NCBI GenBank assembly: GCA_033961575.1
Contig: CM066731.1
Location: 130,999,001-131,063,000 of the forward strand
Source of the DNA: Aselliscus stoliczkanus
Taxonomy: Eukaryota; Chordata; Mammalia; Chiroptera; Hipposideridae
Direction of reading: 5' to 3'
Length of the DNA: 64,000 nucleotides
In this document: one piece after another, positions 47,561 to 58,930 of the stretch
Layout of the letters: the number at the start of each line of letters is the position of its first letter
Numbering within the stretch: position 1 is the stretch's first letter
Program-made: the position numbers and the translations under genes
Notes under the pieces: model-generated
Databases searched by the model: none
Seen by the model: the letters and a program-made list of their open reading frames with translations, nothing else
Told to the model about the DNA's origin: nothing

Positions 47561-48159
47561 TTACTCGCAGTTGAACAAACTTGGACTTGCATACACGCCC
47601 CCTCCTCGAGTCCCCCCTCCCCCAACTTGGGCATCTTGTGAACATGCAGAATCTTCTTGAATAGGCCCAAAGTACTGTCCTTCTAAGAAGGTCCCAGGCG
47701 GTGATGCCGCCGCCGTAGGTTCACGGAACACACTTGGATTGCAAGGCTATAAGCCTCCGTTTTCCAACTTCCTTTGCCATGGGCTCTCTCCTGAAGAGCA
47801 GAGGTCGTGCTTTACAACCACGTTTCCATGCCCTCAATAATTAGCTGATCTTTATGCAGCTGGTATACAGAATGCGGGAGAGCTCACTTTCCAAAAGCCC
47901 TGAGAGGAAGTCAAAGACAAGTCTCTGGTTTGCATAGACAAATTCTCACCAGGCAAATTTAATATTAAAAGAATGTGCCTCCACGCCCCCAAGGTATCTC
48001 CTCTAAGTCTTGTCTTTGCCTGGATCTGGCACTCCCTGGAGAGAGATTATAAGCAGCAGGCTTGTTCTCCTGAAGGCTACTGTTGTAATGTAGTGTCACC
48101 TGGAAATGGAGAGAGCCCTGGGGGGTTCATCCTTCAGTTTCTCCTGATAGCTGAGTTTC
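47561..48159. other. CERKL upstream flank
   Basis: Moderate-GC DNA right of the CpG island, with no recognised repeat. It could hold upstream promoter elements. Confidence 0.4.
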
Positions 48160-48343
48160 ATGAAATTAGCTGATTGGTTTTTTTCTTTTTTTCTTTTCTT
48201 TTTTTTTGTTAGTTTCAGGTGTACAAAGCAATGTAATAGTTCAACATTTACACCCCTCACAAAGTGATAAACCCCCAATCTACTACCCCTCTGACGTCAT
48301 ATATAGCTGTTATTATACCATTGACTATATTCCCTATGCTGTA

Positions 48344-48368
48344 CTCCACATCCGGAGACTATATATGT

Positions 48369-48449
<81 letters not shown>

Positions 48450-48473
48450 TCCACATCCGGAGACTATATATGT

Positions 48474-48548
<75 letters not shown>
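48344..48548. repeat. duplicated compound (TA)n(GA)n microsatellite
   Basis: The unit CTCCACATCCGGAGACTATA-TATGTGAG, followed by a (TA)n and then a (GA)n run, occurs twice at 48344 and 48449, period about 105 bp. Confidence 0.92.
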
Positions 48549-48774
48549 CCAAAAAAGGTATGCACGTTTTAAAAATGAAATCTGTATTAAAATTGTAATA
48601 ATATATACTGATAACAAAAGATGAATGAATGTAAGTCACATTTGACTTCTACAATTACAAGATGTGCTCAAAGTGGTTACCATCAACATCCAGGCACTTT
48701 GGATTACAGCGAACTACTGCTTGAGCAACGTTGACCAAAGTGTCCACTTGTATATATATTTTTGGCACCCCCGG
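48549..48774. mobile_element. Tc1/mariner-type element with transposase C-terminus remnant
   Basis: Left end GCCAAAAAAGGTATGCACG (outer bases merged with the GA repeat), right end TTTTTGGCACCCCCGG followed by TA. On the minus strand 48740-48660 reads ...QAVVRCNPKC, LDVDGNHFEHIL-stop, the typical end of a Tc1/mariner transposase. Same family as 10362-10831, but with a different right arm. Confidence 0.78.
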
Positions 48775-48904
48775 TATATATTTAATTATAGTTGACATTC
48801 AATATTATTGAACTTCAGCTTCAGGTGCATAGCTCAGTGGTCAGGCATCTAAACAGTCCATAAAATTAGCTGATGGTTCATTTGGAAAGCACCGAGAGGC
48901 TGGA

Positions 48905-49080
48905 GGCCAGTGGTCCTCAATCATGGTTGCACATTAGAGTTACCTGGGGAGATTTTTAAAATCCAGATGCCCAGGCTACCCTCAAGACAATTAAATTAGA
49001 ATCTCTGAGGATGGAACCCAGACTTCAGAATTTTTTAAATCTCCTGTGATTCCAGCGTTCAGCCAGGGCTGAGAAAAGCT
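48905..49080 (+). mobile_element. MER5-type hAT MITE
   Basis: CAGTGGTCCTCAATCATGG start, CATTAGAGTTACCTGGGGAG, ATCTCTGAGGATGGAACCCA and an end near CAGGGCTGAGAAAAGCTG, matching the MER5A/B plan with inverted ends. Confidence 0.72.
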
Positions 49081-50039
49081 GCTGTAAGCAGTGTAATAAC
49101 AGGGAGTTGACAACTTGTGGTGATCAAACAGCGAGAAAGTGAATTCTCAGGAAGAGGAGCCGAGTGGGGAGTATAAAGTCAGAATAATTGTATTGAGAAA
49201 AAGTTAGCAGTGATGGACCTAAAGAAGAAATCAAATTAATGGAATTCTGAATCTAGTTCCAGGGTGCTGGTGCCTCACCAATGACATCAGAGAGTGAGCC
49301 ACTTTTCATTCTGTCCTCCTCCCTGGTCACACTGAAAAATCAGACAAAAGAGCTAGTGGTGGCAGGAGTGTCTCAAGGTTCTCTGCTCAGACTTAGATTT
49401 CAAACAACCAGAGAGGAAGACGGTCAGCCTAGCCATGGGTCCCCTTCAGACATAAAGCACCTGTGTGCCAGTTAAGCTGGGGCTCTTACTCTTTAACGCT
49501 CTGAAAACAAATACCCAAGTTCCCAGGCCAACCTGGGAAGAGCCTCAATTTGATCTGATTGCAATGACCTGTTTCTTGGAGCAGAAGTGCAGCTGCTGCT
49601 AAACCCTACGCAGGCTTCAGGTGGCTCAGCTCATCAGTCATTCGTGGGGAAGGCTGGTGCCCTGCACAGAATGAGTTGCAGTTCTGGAGTCAGCATCTTG
49701 TGTTCACAGCTGTCAGGCAATCAACACAATTAGGACTCACTGGCATTTTAAAAGTTCACTGAGAGCCTGGGCCAATAAGCCAAGGCAGTGGCTACTTCTT
49801 AGGACCCTGGCAAGGGACAAGTTGCCATTTTTGAAGCTTCAGTCTGGCCAGACGGCCAAAATTATTGGCTTTGCATTTCTTGAGAATGAAAGTAATGGCT
49901 GTGTCTATTCCTTTCCTTTGATATGCTGTCTTCTTCCAGGGCCTTAAAGATTTCAGTGTTTTAGGGACTCTGTTCTCAGGATCTATCTACTCGAGCATCT
50001 GTGCCATGGCTTTACGTACCAGCCAGGACTCCTCAAATG
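49081..50039. other. intergenic DNA, nothing recognised
   Basis: No clear repeat or gene. Confidence 0.4.
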
Positions 50040-50817
50040 ATGCCGCCAGACCCAGCTACTCCTCTGAACTTCAGGCACTGTGTCCAGCTGCCTAACTGAC
50101 ATCTCAACGTGGCTGTCCAATAGCCATTGAAATGCAACATATCCAAAACCAATCTCATGATTTTCCATCCCAAACCTATTCCTCCCAGAATGTTCCAAAT
50201 CTCAGCAAATAGTGTTGTCAGAATCCTTGCTATCACCCTGGTCTCCTCTCTTTATCTCATACCTCATGTGCAATCCATTGGCAAATTCTGTCAACTCTAT
50301 TTGCAAAATAGACCCTTTCAGCCTGTTCTCATCTTAGTCTGCATCCCTGCATCTCCCCCCTGGTCAGCTTCTTTAGCCTCCCAACCCATCTTTTTGCTTC
50401 CCCCTTCCCCTGCACTGCCTCCTTTAGCTCAGAGTCTATTTTCCACCTGGCAGTTACATAGTTTCTCTTAAAAATAACAAGATCATATTGTTCCCAGCTT
50501 ACAAACCTTCCTTTGACTTCCCATTGCTCTTAGAATAAAATCAAAATGCTTAGCAAGTTTACAAAGCCTTACATCACCTGGCCATTTCCAAGGTCCCCTT
50601 GCTTACTCACAAAAGCCTTCTTACTAGTCCTCAAACACAGTGAGGCTAGTCCCTTCTCCGAGCATTTGCCTTGCTGTTCTCTCAGGCTGGAATGCTTTTC
50701 CAGTCAGCCAATCAGATGGCTTCTTCCTTCACTTCATTCACTTTTCAGATTAAAGGTCACCTCCTCTAAGAAGCCATTACTGAGAATCATCCATCATTCA
50801 TCAGCCTGTAATCCTGT
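50040..50817 (+). mobile_element. L2 LINE
   Basis: Sense L2 text: CCAAAACCAATCTCATGATT, TGACTTCCCATTGCTCTTAG, AATAAAATCAAAATGCTTAG, ACATCACCTGGCC and AAAGGTCACCTCCTCTAAGA. Continues at 51266 after an LTR insertion. Confidence 0.85.
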
Positions 50818-51265
50818 GTATTAGTTTCCTATTGCTGCTGTAACTAATTATGATAAACTCAGTGACTTAAACCACAAAAGATTAGGTTATACTCCTGGAG
50901 GTCAGACATCTAAATTCAGTTTCCCTCTACTAAGAGTGTCAGCAGGCCTGCATTCCATCTGGAGGCTCTAGGTGAGAATTCATTCCCTTGCCTTTTCCAG
51001 CTTTTGGAGGTTGCCTGTATTTCTTGACTCAGAGCACCTTCTTCCATCTTCAAAGCCAGCAGCATAGCATCTTCCCTCTATACTTCCATTCTCCCATTTT
51101 CTGCCTCTTACACTCTTTTCTCCCTCTTATGGGGGTCTTGTGATTACATTGGGCCTGCCTGGATAATCCTTAATCACATCACAAATTCCCTTTTGCTATG
51201 TAAGGTAACATATTCACAGGTTCTGGGGATTAGGACATAGACCTTCAGTCTACCATTCATGGCTC
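50818..51265 (-). mobile_element. MLT1-type (ERVL-MaLR) solo LTR, inserted in L2
   Basis: Starts TGTATTAGTTTCCTATTGCT and contains TCCTGGAGGTCAGACATCTA, TGTGATTACATTGGGCCTGC and ATTCACAGGTTCTGGGGATT. This is a reverse MLT1-like LTR with TG terminus; the right end is less certain. Confidence 0.75.
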
Positions 51266-51535
51266 CACCATAGCCTGCTTTATCTGTCTTTATATCCCTA
51301 TTATTACCTCATTACATATTTACTTGTTTATTGTCTAGGTTCCCATTGAATGAGTTAACACACTTAGTAACAGTGTTGGAATATGAGACACACTCAATAA
51401 ATGTTAAGTGTTATTATTGCTGTTGAAATAAAAGCTCCTTGGTGGGAGGGAATTTATCTTGTTCTCCACTGAATCTCAGCATCCAGCACAGTACATAGCA
51501 AGTGCTCAAAAAATATCTGAGAGAATGAATGTACT
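51266..51535 (+). mobile_element. L2 3' end with embedded MIR fragment
   Basis: Resumes L2 after the LTR and ends GCATCCAGCACAGTACATAG, AAGTGCTCAAAAAATATCTG plus GAATGAATG. About 51350-51420 (AGTTAACACACTTAGTAACA, CAATAAATGTTAAGTGTTAT) reads as a MIR 3' piece set into it. Confidence 0.65.
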
Positions 51536-51627
51536 CCTTTAATAGTTTTCTGTAGCAATGATGTTAGGGCAGCTCAATAGCTGTGTCCCCTGGTTCCTGA
51601 GGGTAAGTTAGCTGTCCCATATGTGAG

Positions 51628-51665
<38 letters not shown>
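51628..51665. repeat. (TA)n microsatellite
   Basis: About 18 TA units in TCATATATATA...TATTACAC. Confidence 0.97.
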
Positions 51666-51667
<2 letters not shown>

Positions 51668-52255
51668 CACTAATGCATAAAAATTATACTCCAATAATTT
51701 TCAGGAAGCTTCCTGAACATCACTTTCCATGCGTTGACTGAAGCTTGAGTATTTGTTTTCCAAGCATTAGACAGTACCTGTCCTTGCTTGACAGTTACAC
51801 AGTTGCTTTCTGTTTGGAAGGCATTAGACTGGGTCTAGAAACCCATTCTCCATCACTGGTGTTTTAGAAATCTACATCTTAGCAGAAGGCCTTGAAAAAC
51901 TCCCTGCTACTGTGACCATTGTTTTCAGAGCATTCAGTATCTGGGCAAGTCCCAGGGATGTGGGTCTGATGGTACAGCCTCCTGAATTTGGGGCCAGCTT
52001 CTCAGTACCACAGGTGGAGGCTGGTAAACTCACAACCAATAGGTACATTCAGACCTACTGCATCAAGGGCAGACGACAAGGAAGTCTAATGCCTGAGCTT
52101 TGGCCAATGGATAAGCCTATGTCACTCCCTGTGATCTCCCAAAGGCTCTGCTGACTTTAAAGTTAGGAGTTTTTTATGACAAATGATTGAGTGCCTATGT
52201 TATCAAGTTACAATCAACATAGCTCTTTTTCTAACTCCTGTTTACTTTATAGATT
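51666..52255. other. intergenic DNA, nothing recognised
   Basis: No clear repeat or gene. Confidence 0.4.
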
Positions 52256-52802
52256 ATTTTTATTGAGGATTGCCCAATAAAGTAGGATAAAATCCAAACT
52301 CTTACAATAACCTAGGAGACTCCATGTGATCCAGCTCCTGCCACCTGCTCGAACCCCATCACCTATTATTTTTCTTCCATTCTTACTATACTTATGTCCA
52401 ACCACACTAGCCTTCTTTTCATTCCTCAAATAAACCAAGTTCATTTGTCATTCAGGGCCTCTGCTGTTGTTTCTTCTGCCTGCAACAATTTTCACTGTGG
52501 CATGACATTGCATGGTGCCAGATCAACTTCCTGTCACTTTCCCAGAGGTCTTTCCTGGTCAGTCAATCAAAAGTTGGCCCCTACTCAATGTTATTTTCTT
52601 CATTACACTTCCCATTATCTAAATGTCTGTAGTTGATTTATTTGTTTACTTATTTCCTATCTGTCTCCCTTCTCCTATCAGATGGATACCACGACAAAAG
52701 CAGTGACCTAGTCTGCTTGTTTATGGATCTATTGTGCTGAAAGCAGTGCTTTTAGCCACATAGATGCACAATAAATTTGTTTGCTGAATGCATGAATAAA
52801 TT
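52256..52802 (+). mobile_element. L2 LINE 3' end
   Basis: AGGATAAAATCCAAACTCTT, CCAACCACACTAGCCTTCTT, AGGGCCTCTGCTGTTG and the terminus CACAATAAATTTGTTTGCTG-AATG. Confidence 0.82.
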
Positions 52803-55520
52803 AATCATTTTAATTGAGTTTCTGTATTAACTTCTGATATTATTCAACATGTATTTTATGGGTGAGAAAAAAAGAAAAATTTATGACATTTAATTTCTTC
52901 ATGTCAACATATGTTTTGGATGAAGTAAGCTTTGTTTGCATCCATCTCTCAGTCATTTCTGATGCTAAGTGGGCACATTGTCAGTGTATCAAAGGGACTG
53001 CTTTCTTCTCATGCTGAATGGAGATTTGGTCAGGAAGTTCCTGCTACTCTGGCTCCTGCTGCCTAAAAGGTAGAAAACTATAAGTCCCTACAAGGATTAC
53101 AGAGACAATAGAAAAAAATTCTAAAGCCTACCAAGTCAGAATATGACATTTTCTTCATGTACCAGTTTTCCCCCTCAGATTTAAGCTCTGTTTAAAATTC
53201 TAGAAACCCTGTGTTGTAAGACACATCTCACCTGACTATGTAATGATGATGACCACATGATCTCTAGCTCCTTAATAAAAGATAACAGTAAATAAAACAG
53301 GAAAGAACAGGCCTTTGGTCTCTTTCCCTCAAATTTTAAAGCCCCCTTTCAGGTAGGTAATGATATTTATAAACTTGGAGCAAACTATTCAAAATGTACT
53401 TCCACCAAATAGAGAGCTGGAAACTGTCCTACTCCCTGCTAGCATTGCCGTAGTATAAAATCTTACATTAGGTATAATCTGGTACACCAAGAGACAATTT
53501 AAATAGGAAATATATCCTCATTTTCTATGCTTCACACTATTATAGCTGTGAAAGAAGGCATTATACAGAGGAAGCAAGGTCCTTTCTCACTATTGAAAGT
53601 ATCTCACTGCCCATAGGTCTCAGAGTTTAGTGCTGGGTTCACTGCCTTTTTTCTGTCACCATTTGGGTGTCCTATACAATCCCCTAGTCTCAGATTTCCA
53701 TGATTGTCTCATCCCAACAGCCGATGATGGTCTCAGCCCAACATCCCAAAGCCCCCATTGCAGGCTTTCATTCTCTAACCTCCTCTGGACCTTGTAGACC
53801 CCTTGAAAGCTTCAATTCAAAAAGCACTCTCTCCGAACACAAACTACTGCTCTTATCAAACTTGGATATATTTAGGAGTGTTCAGTTTGTTTTCACATAG
53901 AAGAACTTAATAAGAATAAACAGACATCACCCTCTTTCCCCTACTCCTAAAATTCTTTTTCTACCCTGACTTGTGTCTCCGGAAAGAAATATCCTTTCTG
54001 TCCAAAGGAATTCTTTGACTATGCTGTAGATCATCTACCCTCCACTCTGCCCAACACTTTCCTCCATCAAACATACCCACACCTTTCTCAATTTCATTTT
54101 CATTATATTCAGGGTTTTCTCTATCTTAATGTATAAGCAACAACAAAATCACAGTCTCTCTTGTGTGAATCAGGTAATTCTTGTGTGACAGAAAACCTAA
54201 CTGAAACTAACCACAAAAATAATAAAACCCAATTGAAGAGGTAAGGATAGCTTATGGAGAAAATTGACCCAGGGGCACAAATAATATAATATAATACAAG
54301 AACCAGTTCTTCTTCCTTTCACCCTGCACTCTGTAGTATAATCATCATCTTCAGCTCACAGGTGTGTCCCTTTACTCCACTCTATCTCTCTGGCAAGTAG
54401 CCAAATGACTGCCACAACCCAGACCTCTAACTCACATACAACATTTGTCAGACAAGGAGTGCATGTCTCTTATTGATATTTCCCATGTAAGCAAGGGGAG
54501 TTTCCCTTTTCCAGAAGTCACAGTAAACTCTCTTGAATATCTTTTCATCTCAATGAATTAACACCTTTTATCAATCAGCACAGGCAGTTATGACATGGTT
54601 GTTTGAAAAAAAAATCTCACTGACTTAAAATAATAAAGACTTATTTTCTATTTTGTACTCATGTCCACATGAGTGTGTGGGCAGGACACTAAAAAGAAAG
54701 CAAGCATAAGAGACAAAAGTGTCAACTGTCTAAAAACAAAAAAGGATTAAAAACAAGTGAGTGCCCAGATCTACATAAACTAAAACTTCTGATTAACTGA
54801 ATACCTTCAGAAAAAATAATCACTAACTGGTACTGGTATTTTGAGTCATCAAAACAGTCAAGTAATTAGATGTACAGCCCAGTGTAGCTAAGGTTGGATT
54901 CTTGGCATCTGGGTTTTAAGCTCACAAAGGGAAAATACTGGCTCAAAGCCCTACATAACCCAAAATAGATAGAGCTTTTAAAGTTTATGGCACCTAAATT
55001 CATTTGGACCACAATCATTAAAAAAGAATAAATTATGTGATTTTACAAATTATAAAAGTATGTGTTAAATTAGTGTTTGTGAAACCAAGAAAAATCTTGT
55101 TTTTTCCAGAGGTCTGTTTATGAATACATATGCTATCCTACAAATAGAATAAAAATGGCATTTTTTACATGAAAGATAAATAATAGTTTATATATTATGC
55201 TCTTTATAAATTCCAGGATAAAGCCTTCAAACAAAATCACCCTTAGTTTATAGCGTGGACCTATTCACACATCACTAAATCTAGATGTCAGTTTAAGTTG
55301 ATTTACATAAATAAAAACCAATGAAACTTTTACATAATTCAGATGATTATTAACTAGTTATTATCTGTAAGCTTTTTCAAATACCACACTTGGCACTAAA
55401 ATATGCTGGTAGTTATATATTATGTCACTGAGACTTTATGGTAATATTTTCAGAATAATTTAAATGAACTCTGCTATATTTATGTATATTAACATATCTA
55501 TTAATTATAAACTTTAACAT
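52803..55520. other. intergenic DNA, mostly unique
   Basis: No gene recognised. A reverse MLT1-like scrap may lie at about 54580-54680. Confidence 0.4.
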
Positions 55521-55522
55521 AT

Positions 55523-55870
55523 GTATTAGTGTCTTAATACTGGCTAACAAATTACCACAAACTGGGTAGTTTAAAATAACAAATGTATTTTCATAGTCCT
55601 GGAAACCAGAAGTCCAAAATCAAGATTTCTGTAGAGTTAATTCCTTCCTGGGTACTCAGGGAAAATCTGTTCCATGTCTTTTTTCTGGCTTCTGGTGGCT
55701 GTTGGCAATTCTTGCATGTAGACATGTCACTCCAATTCCTGTCTACATCTTCATTCTTCCTGTGTGCTATGTGTCAGTGTGTATGTCTTATCTTGCCCTT
55801 ACAAGAAAATCAGTCTTCTTATAAGAACTCTTTTAATCCAGTATTTCCTCACCTTAATTTACGTCTTACA
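55523..55870 (-). mobile_element. MLT1-type LTR fragment
   Basis: GTATTAGTGTCTTAATACTG, CAAATTACCACAAACTGGGT and TCCTGGAAACCAGAAGTCC follow a reverse MLT1 LTR. Its right part is cut by the L1 that follows. Confidence 0.65.
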
Positions 55871-55874
55871 TCTC

Positions 55875-57225
55875 ACCTGGCAAAGGAAATAGATATACAA
55901 GCCCAGAAAGAACAGAGAGTCCCAAACAGACAAACCCAAGGAGACCCACACCAAGACACATCATAATTAAAATGCCAAAGGTTAAAGATAAAGAGAGAAT
56001 CTTAAAAGCAGTGAGAGAAAAGCAGTTAGTTACCTACAAAGGAGTTCTCATAAGGTTGTCAGTTGATTTCTCAACAGAAACTTTGCAGGCCAGAAGGGAT
56101 TGGCATGAAATATTCAAAGTGATGGAAAACAAGGACCTACAACCAAGATTACTCTACCCAGCAAAGCTACAATTATGCATCAAAGGACAGATAAAGATCT
56201 TCCCAGACAAGAAAAAGCTAAAGGAATTCTTCAACACGAAAGCAGCATTAAAATGAATGTTAAAGAAACTTCTTTAAGAAGAAAATAAAAAGATAAAAAT
56301 ATGAACAATAAAATGACAATAACTACATATCTATCAATAATTACTTCAAATGTAAATGGATTAAATGCTCCAATCAAAAGACAAGGTGGCTAACAAGACT
56401 CTTACATATGATGTCTACAAGAGACTCACTTCAGATCAAAAGACATGCACAGACTGAAAGTAAAGGGATGGAAAAAGTTTATTCATGAAAATGGAATAAA
56501 AAAAGAAAGAAAGATAGCTGGGGCAGCCAACAATACTTATAGCAGACAAAATAGACTTTAAAACAAAGGCTATTACAAATGACAAAGAAGGATATAATAA
56601 TTCCACTTATGGGTATTCATTCGAAGAAATCCAAAACACCACTTTGAAGGGCCATGTGCATCTACATATTAATTACAGCATTATTTACAATAGCCAAGAT
56701 ATGGAGGCAGCCTGAGTGTTCATTGATGGATGAATGTATAAAGAAGAGGTGGTACATACAAGTATATACAGTGGAATATTATTCAGCCATTAAAAAGAAT
56801 GAAATCTTGCCATCTGCAATACATGGATGGACCTAGAAGGTTTTGTGCTTAGTGGAGTAAGTGAAAGGGAATAAGACAAATTTCATATTCTGTTTATATG
56901 TGGAATCTGAGGAACAAAGTAAATGAACAAACAAAACAAAAATGTTCTCAGAACATTTTGAGGGTTGCCAGCTGTGAGGGTGGTTAGGGCAATGGGTGAA
57001 AAGGGGGAAAGGATTAAGTACAAATTGGTAATTACAAACCAGCCATGAGGATGTACAGTACAGCATAAGGAATATAGTCAATAATATTGTAATAACTATG
57101 TATGGTGCCAGATGGGTACTAGATTGATCAGGGGAATCACCCAATAAATTATCTAAATGTCTAATCATTATGTTGTACACCTGAAATTAATATACTATTG
57201 TTTATTTATTGTTTATTGTATATTT
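55875..57225 (+). mobile_element. L1/HAL1-like element: ORF1 C-terminal domain, endonuclease start, then 3'UTR
   Basis: Order on plus: ORF1 text from about 55875 (GAAATAGATATACAAGCCCA); an intact stretch at 55972-56256 with MPKVKDKERILKAVREK, STETLQARRDW and LQPRLLYPA; then the N-terminus of the ORF2 endonuclease at about 56310-56595 (NVNGLNAPIKRQ and QETHFRSKD, the latter with the catalytic-glutamate motif). The sequence jumps at about 56595 straight into 3'UTR text (AATTCCACTTATGGGTATTC, AGTGGAATATTATTCAGCCA) and ends TTGTACACCTGAAATTAATA. The reverse transcriptase is missing. Confidence 0.78.
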
Positions 57226-58535
57226 AATGATTGGCTGGAATAAAGACTATTTAGTTATCTGTTAGCAATGACAAGTGATGTTATATCAAGCCTCCTTTTC
57301 AGAATAATACATTATCCTCCCTATTCTTGGATGTGAACATTAGTTGGTCATGTACCTGCAACCTGCCACAGATTATAAATTTATAATTCCCTGCTATGAA
57401 TAGACAAGCACTACTGTTGCTGGTCACACCAGTGGCAAGGAATTAACAGTTCTCTTAAGCATTGTAATACCCCTTTATTGACATCACTGAAAGTGGGATG
57501 ATCTCCTTACTGACATCACTGAGAGAGAACACTAAAGAAATAGTATTAATGTGCTAAGTTTATACAGTGAGCATTTTAAAGTAAAAATTATAGGTTAGGT
57601 AAATCAGCATTTATCTCAACCAATAACCCATATGGGTGACTTTATGCTAAATCATCTCCCAAGAATTCTTACTGATCCTTCTATGGTCTGTCTCCTAACC
57701 AGCTCTGATAATAATTCATGTATACTTCTAAAGTGAATAACTGATGGTGCTAAAAATAATATTTCTATGTTCTTCTTTAATTGTATTGTATTAGCACAGA
57801 AGATCATATTCCCCATAAACTTACCACTTTTTTAGTCTAATTGATACTTTGGGAGAAGGTGGATTTCACTAAGTGTTGTGACTATTAAGCACTCTCTTGT
57901 ACATTGTGGATTTCTATTTCTGTGTTATCATCTGCCTAGAGGTAGCCTATTTTTGCTTTTTAACTAGTTGAATGCTACTCAAATTCTCAAACTCATTGCT
58001 GGAGTACATAATTCTTATGGGTTAGATTCTGATTTGCTGTAATCTAAACTTTTCAATGATGATAAGGAAGTTTGGGACCATTTTATGTAACACTAGCACT
58101 AGAACAAGAACAGTTGCCAGAAGAATGATGAACAGAAAGGAAAAAGTAATGCGTATTTAACTTTTTAATGAATATAAAAAATGGAAGGGTCTGAAAAGAG
58201 CCAATAATATTGTAGTTCTTCTTTGGTTCCAATTCCAAATTATATTCAATGAATTGATATCAATAAAAAGAAAAAAATGACTGATAAGTTATGATTACTA
58301 ATCCTCAAAAGGAATGGAGGAAGGGGAGTTGGTGCCATACTGTGCCATAGGAAATTACTTTCAATTGTTCTCTTTTTATAGAATTAATGATTGTAACTTT
58401 CATGGGGCTGAGAATCATTTCCAGCCTCTCTATACTCAACTGACTTGATTTACAGCGTAGTGGTGAAGGCAAAGGTTTTGGCATTGATTAGCGTGGTTTG
58501 ACTCCCCTGGAATGTTAGTATCTATTGAGGATCTT
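57226..58535. other. intergenic DNA, nothing recognised
   Basis: No gene or clear repeat. Confidence 0.4.
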
Positions 58536-58539
58536 GGGT

Positions 58540-58790
58540 CTTCTAAGCACCAGAGAAACAACAACAAACAAAAGAGACAAGATTCTTCTTCTTTTGAAAC
58601 CCACATTATACTGAGGAGATAGATAATTTAAAGCTAAATTAAACAAATAGCTAAGCAAGATAACATCAGATAGATAAATGCTCTGAAAAGGGGAGGAACA
58701 CTATAATATTGAAATTGATGGGGTTGAAGGTGGTTGCTACTTTAGGTAGGGATTAGGGAAGGTATTGGAACTAAACCTGAGTGAAGAAAG
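58540..58790 (-). mobile_element. probable L2 fragment
   Basis: CATTATACTGAGGAGATAGA, AAACAAATAGCTAAGCAAGA and TAGGGATTAGGGAAGG follow reverse L2 text. Decayed. Confidence 0.5.
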
Positions 58791-58811
58791 GACACCAGTA
58801 AGACAAGAATC

Positions 58812-58930
58812 TAAGTATCCCAGCTTCCTGTAGTTTCCGCATCTGTAAAAGAAGGCACAGGGCTATTTTGATGATGAAATGTGTGAAGGAATGGAAAGCA
58901 CTTAGCACTGACACAGTAGGCATGTGACAC
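58812..58930 (+). mobile_element. MIR fragment
   Basis: GTAGTTTCCGCATCTGTAAA and GAAAGCACTTAGCACTGACA are the 3' half of MIR. This is the last transposable element I can recognise before NEUROD1. Confidence 0.65.

Larger units (their letters stand above)
48177..48862 (-). mobile_element. 5'-truncated L1 3'UTR with microsatellite duplication and a mariner insertion
   Basis: GTTTCAGGTGTACAAAGCAA and TTACACCCCTCACAAAGTGA are reverse L1 3'UTR. The same L1 resumes after 48776 with AATTATAGTTGACATTCAAT and AACTTCAGCTTCAGGTGCAT. Target duplication around AAATTAGCTGAT(T)GG on both sides (about 48162-48176 and 48865-48878). Confidence 0.82.

Noticed and set aside
48264..48639. Frames encoding (IY)n and (SL)n or (RE)n peptides
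   Set aside because: Direct translation of the (TA)n and (GA)n microsatellites.
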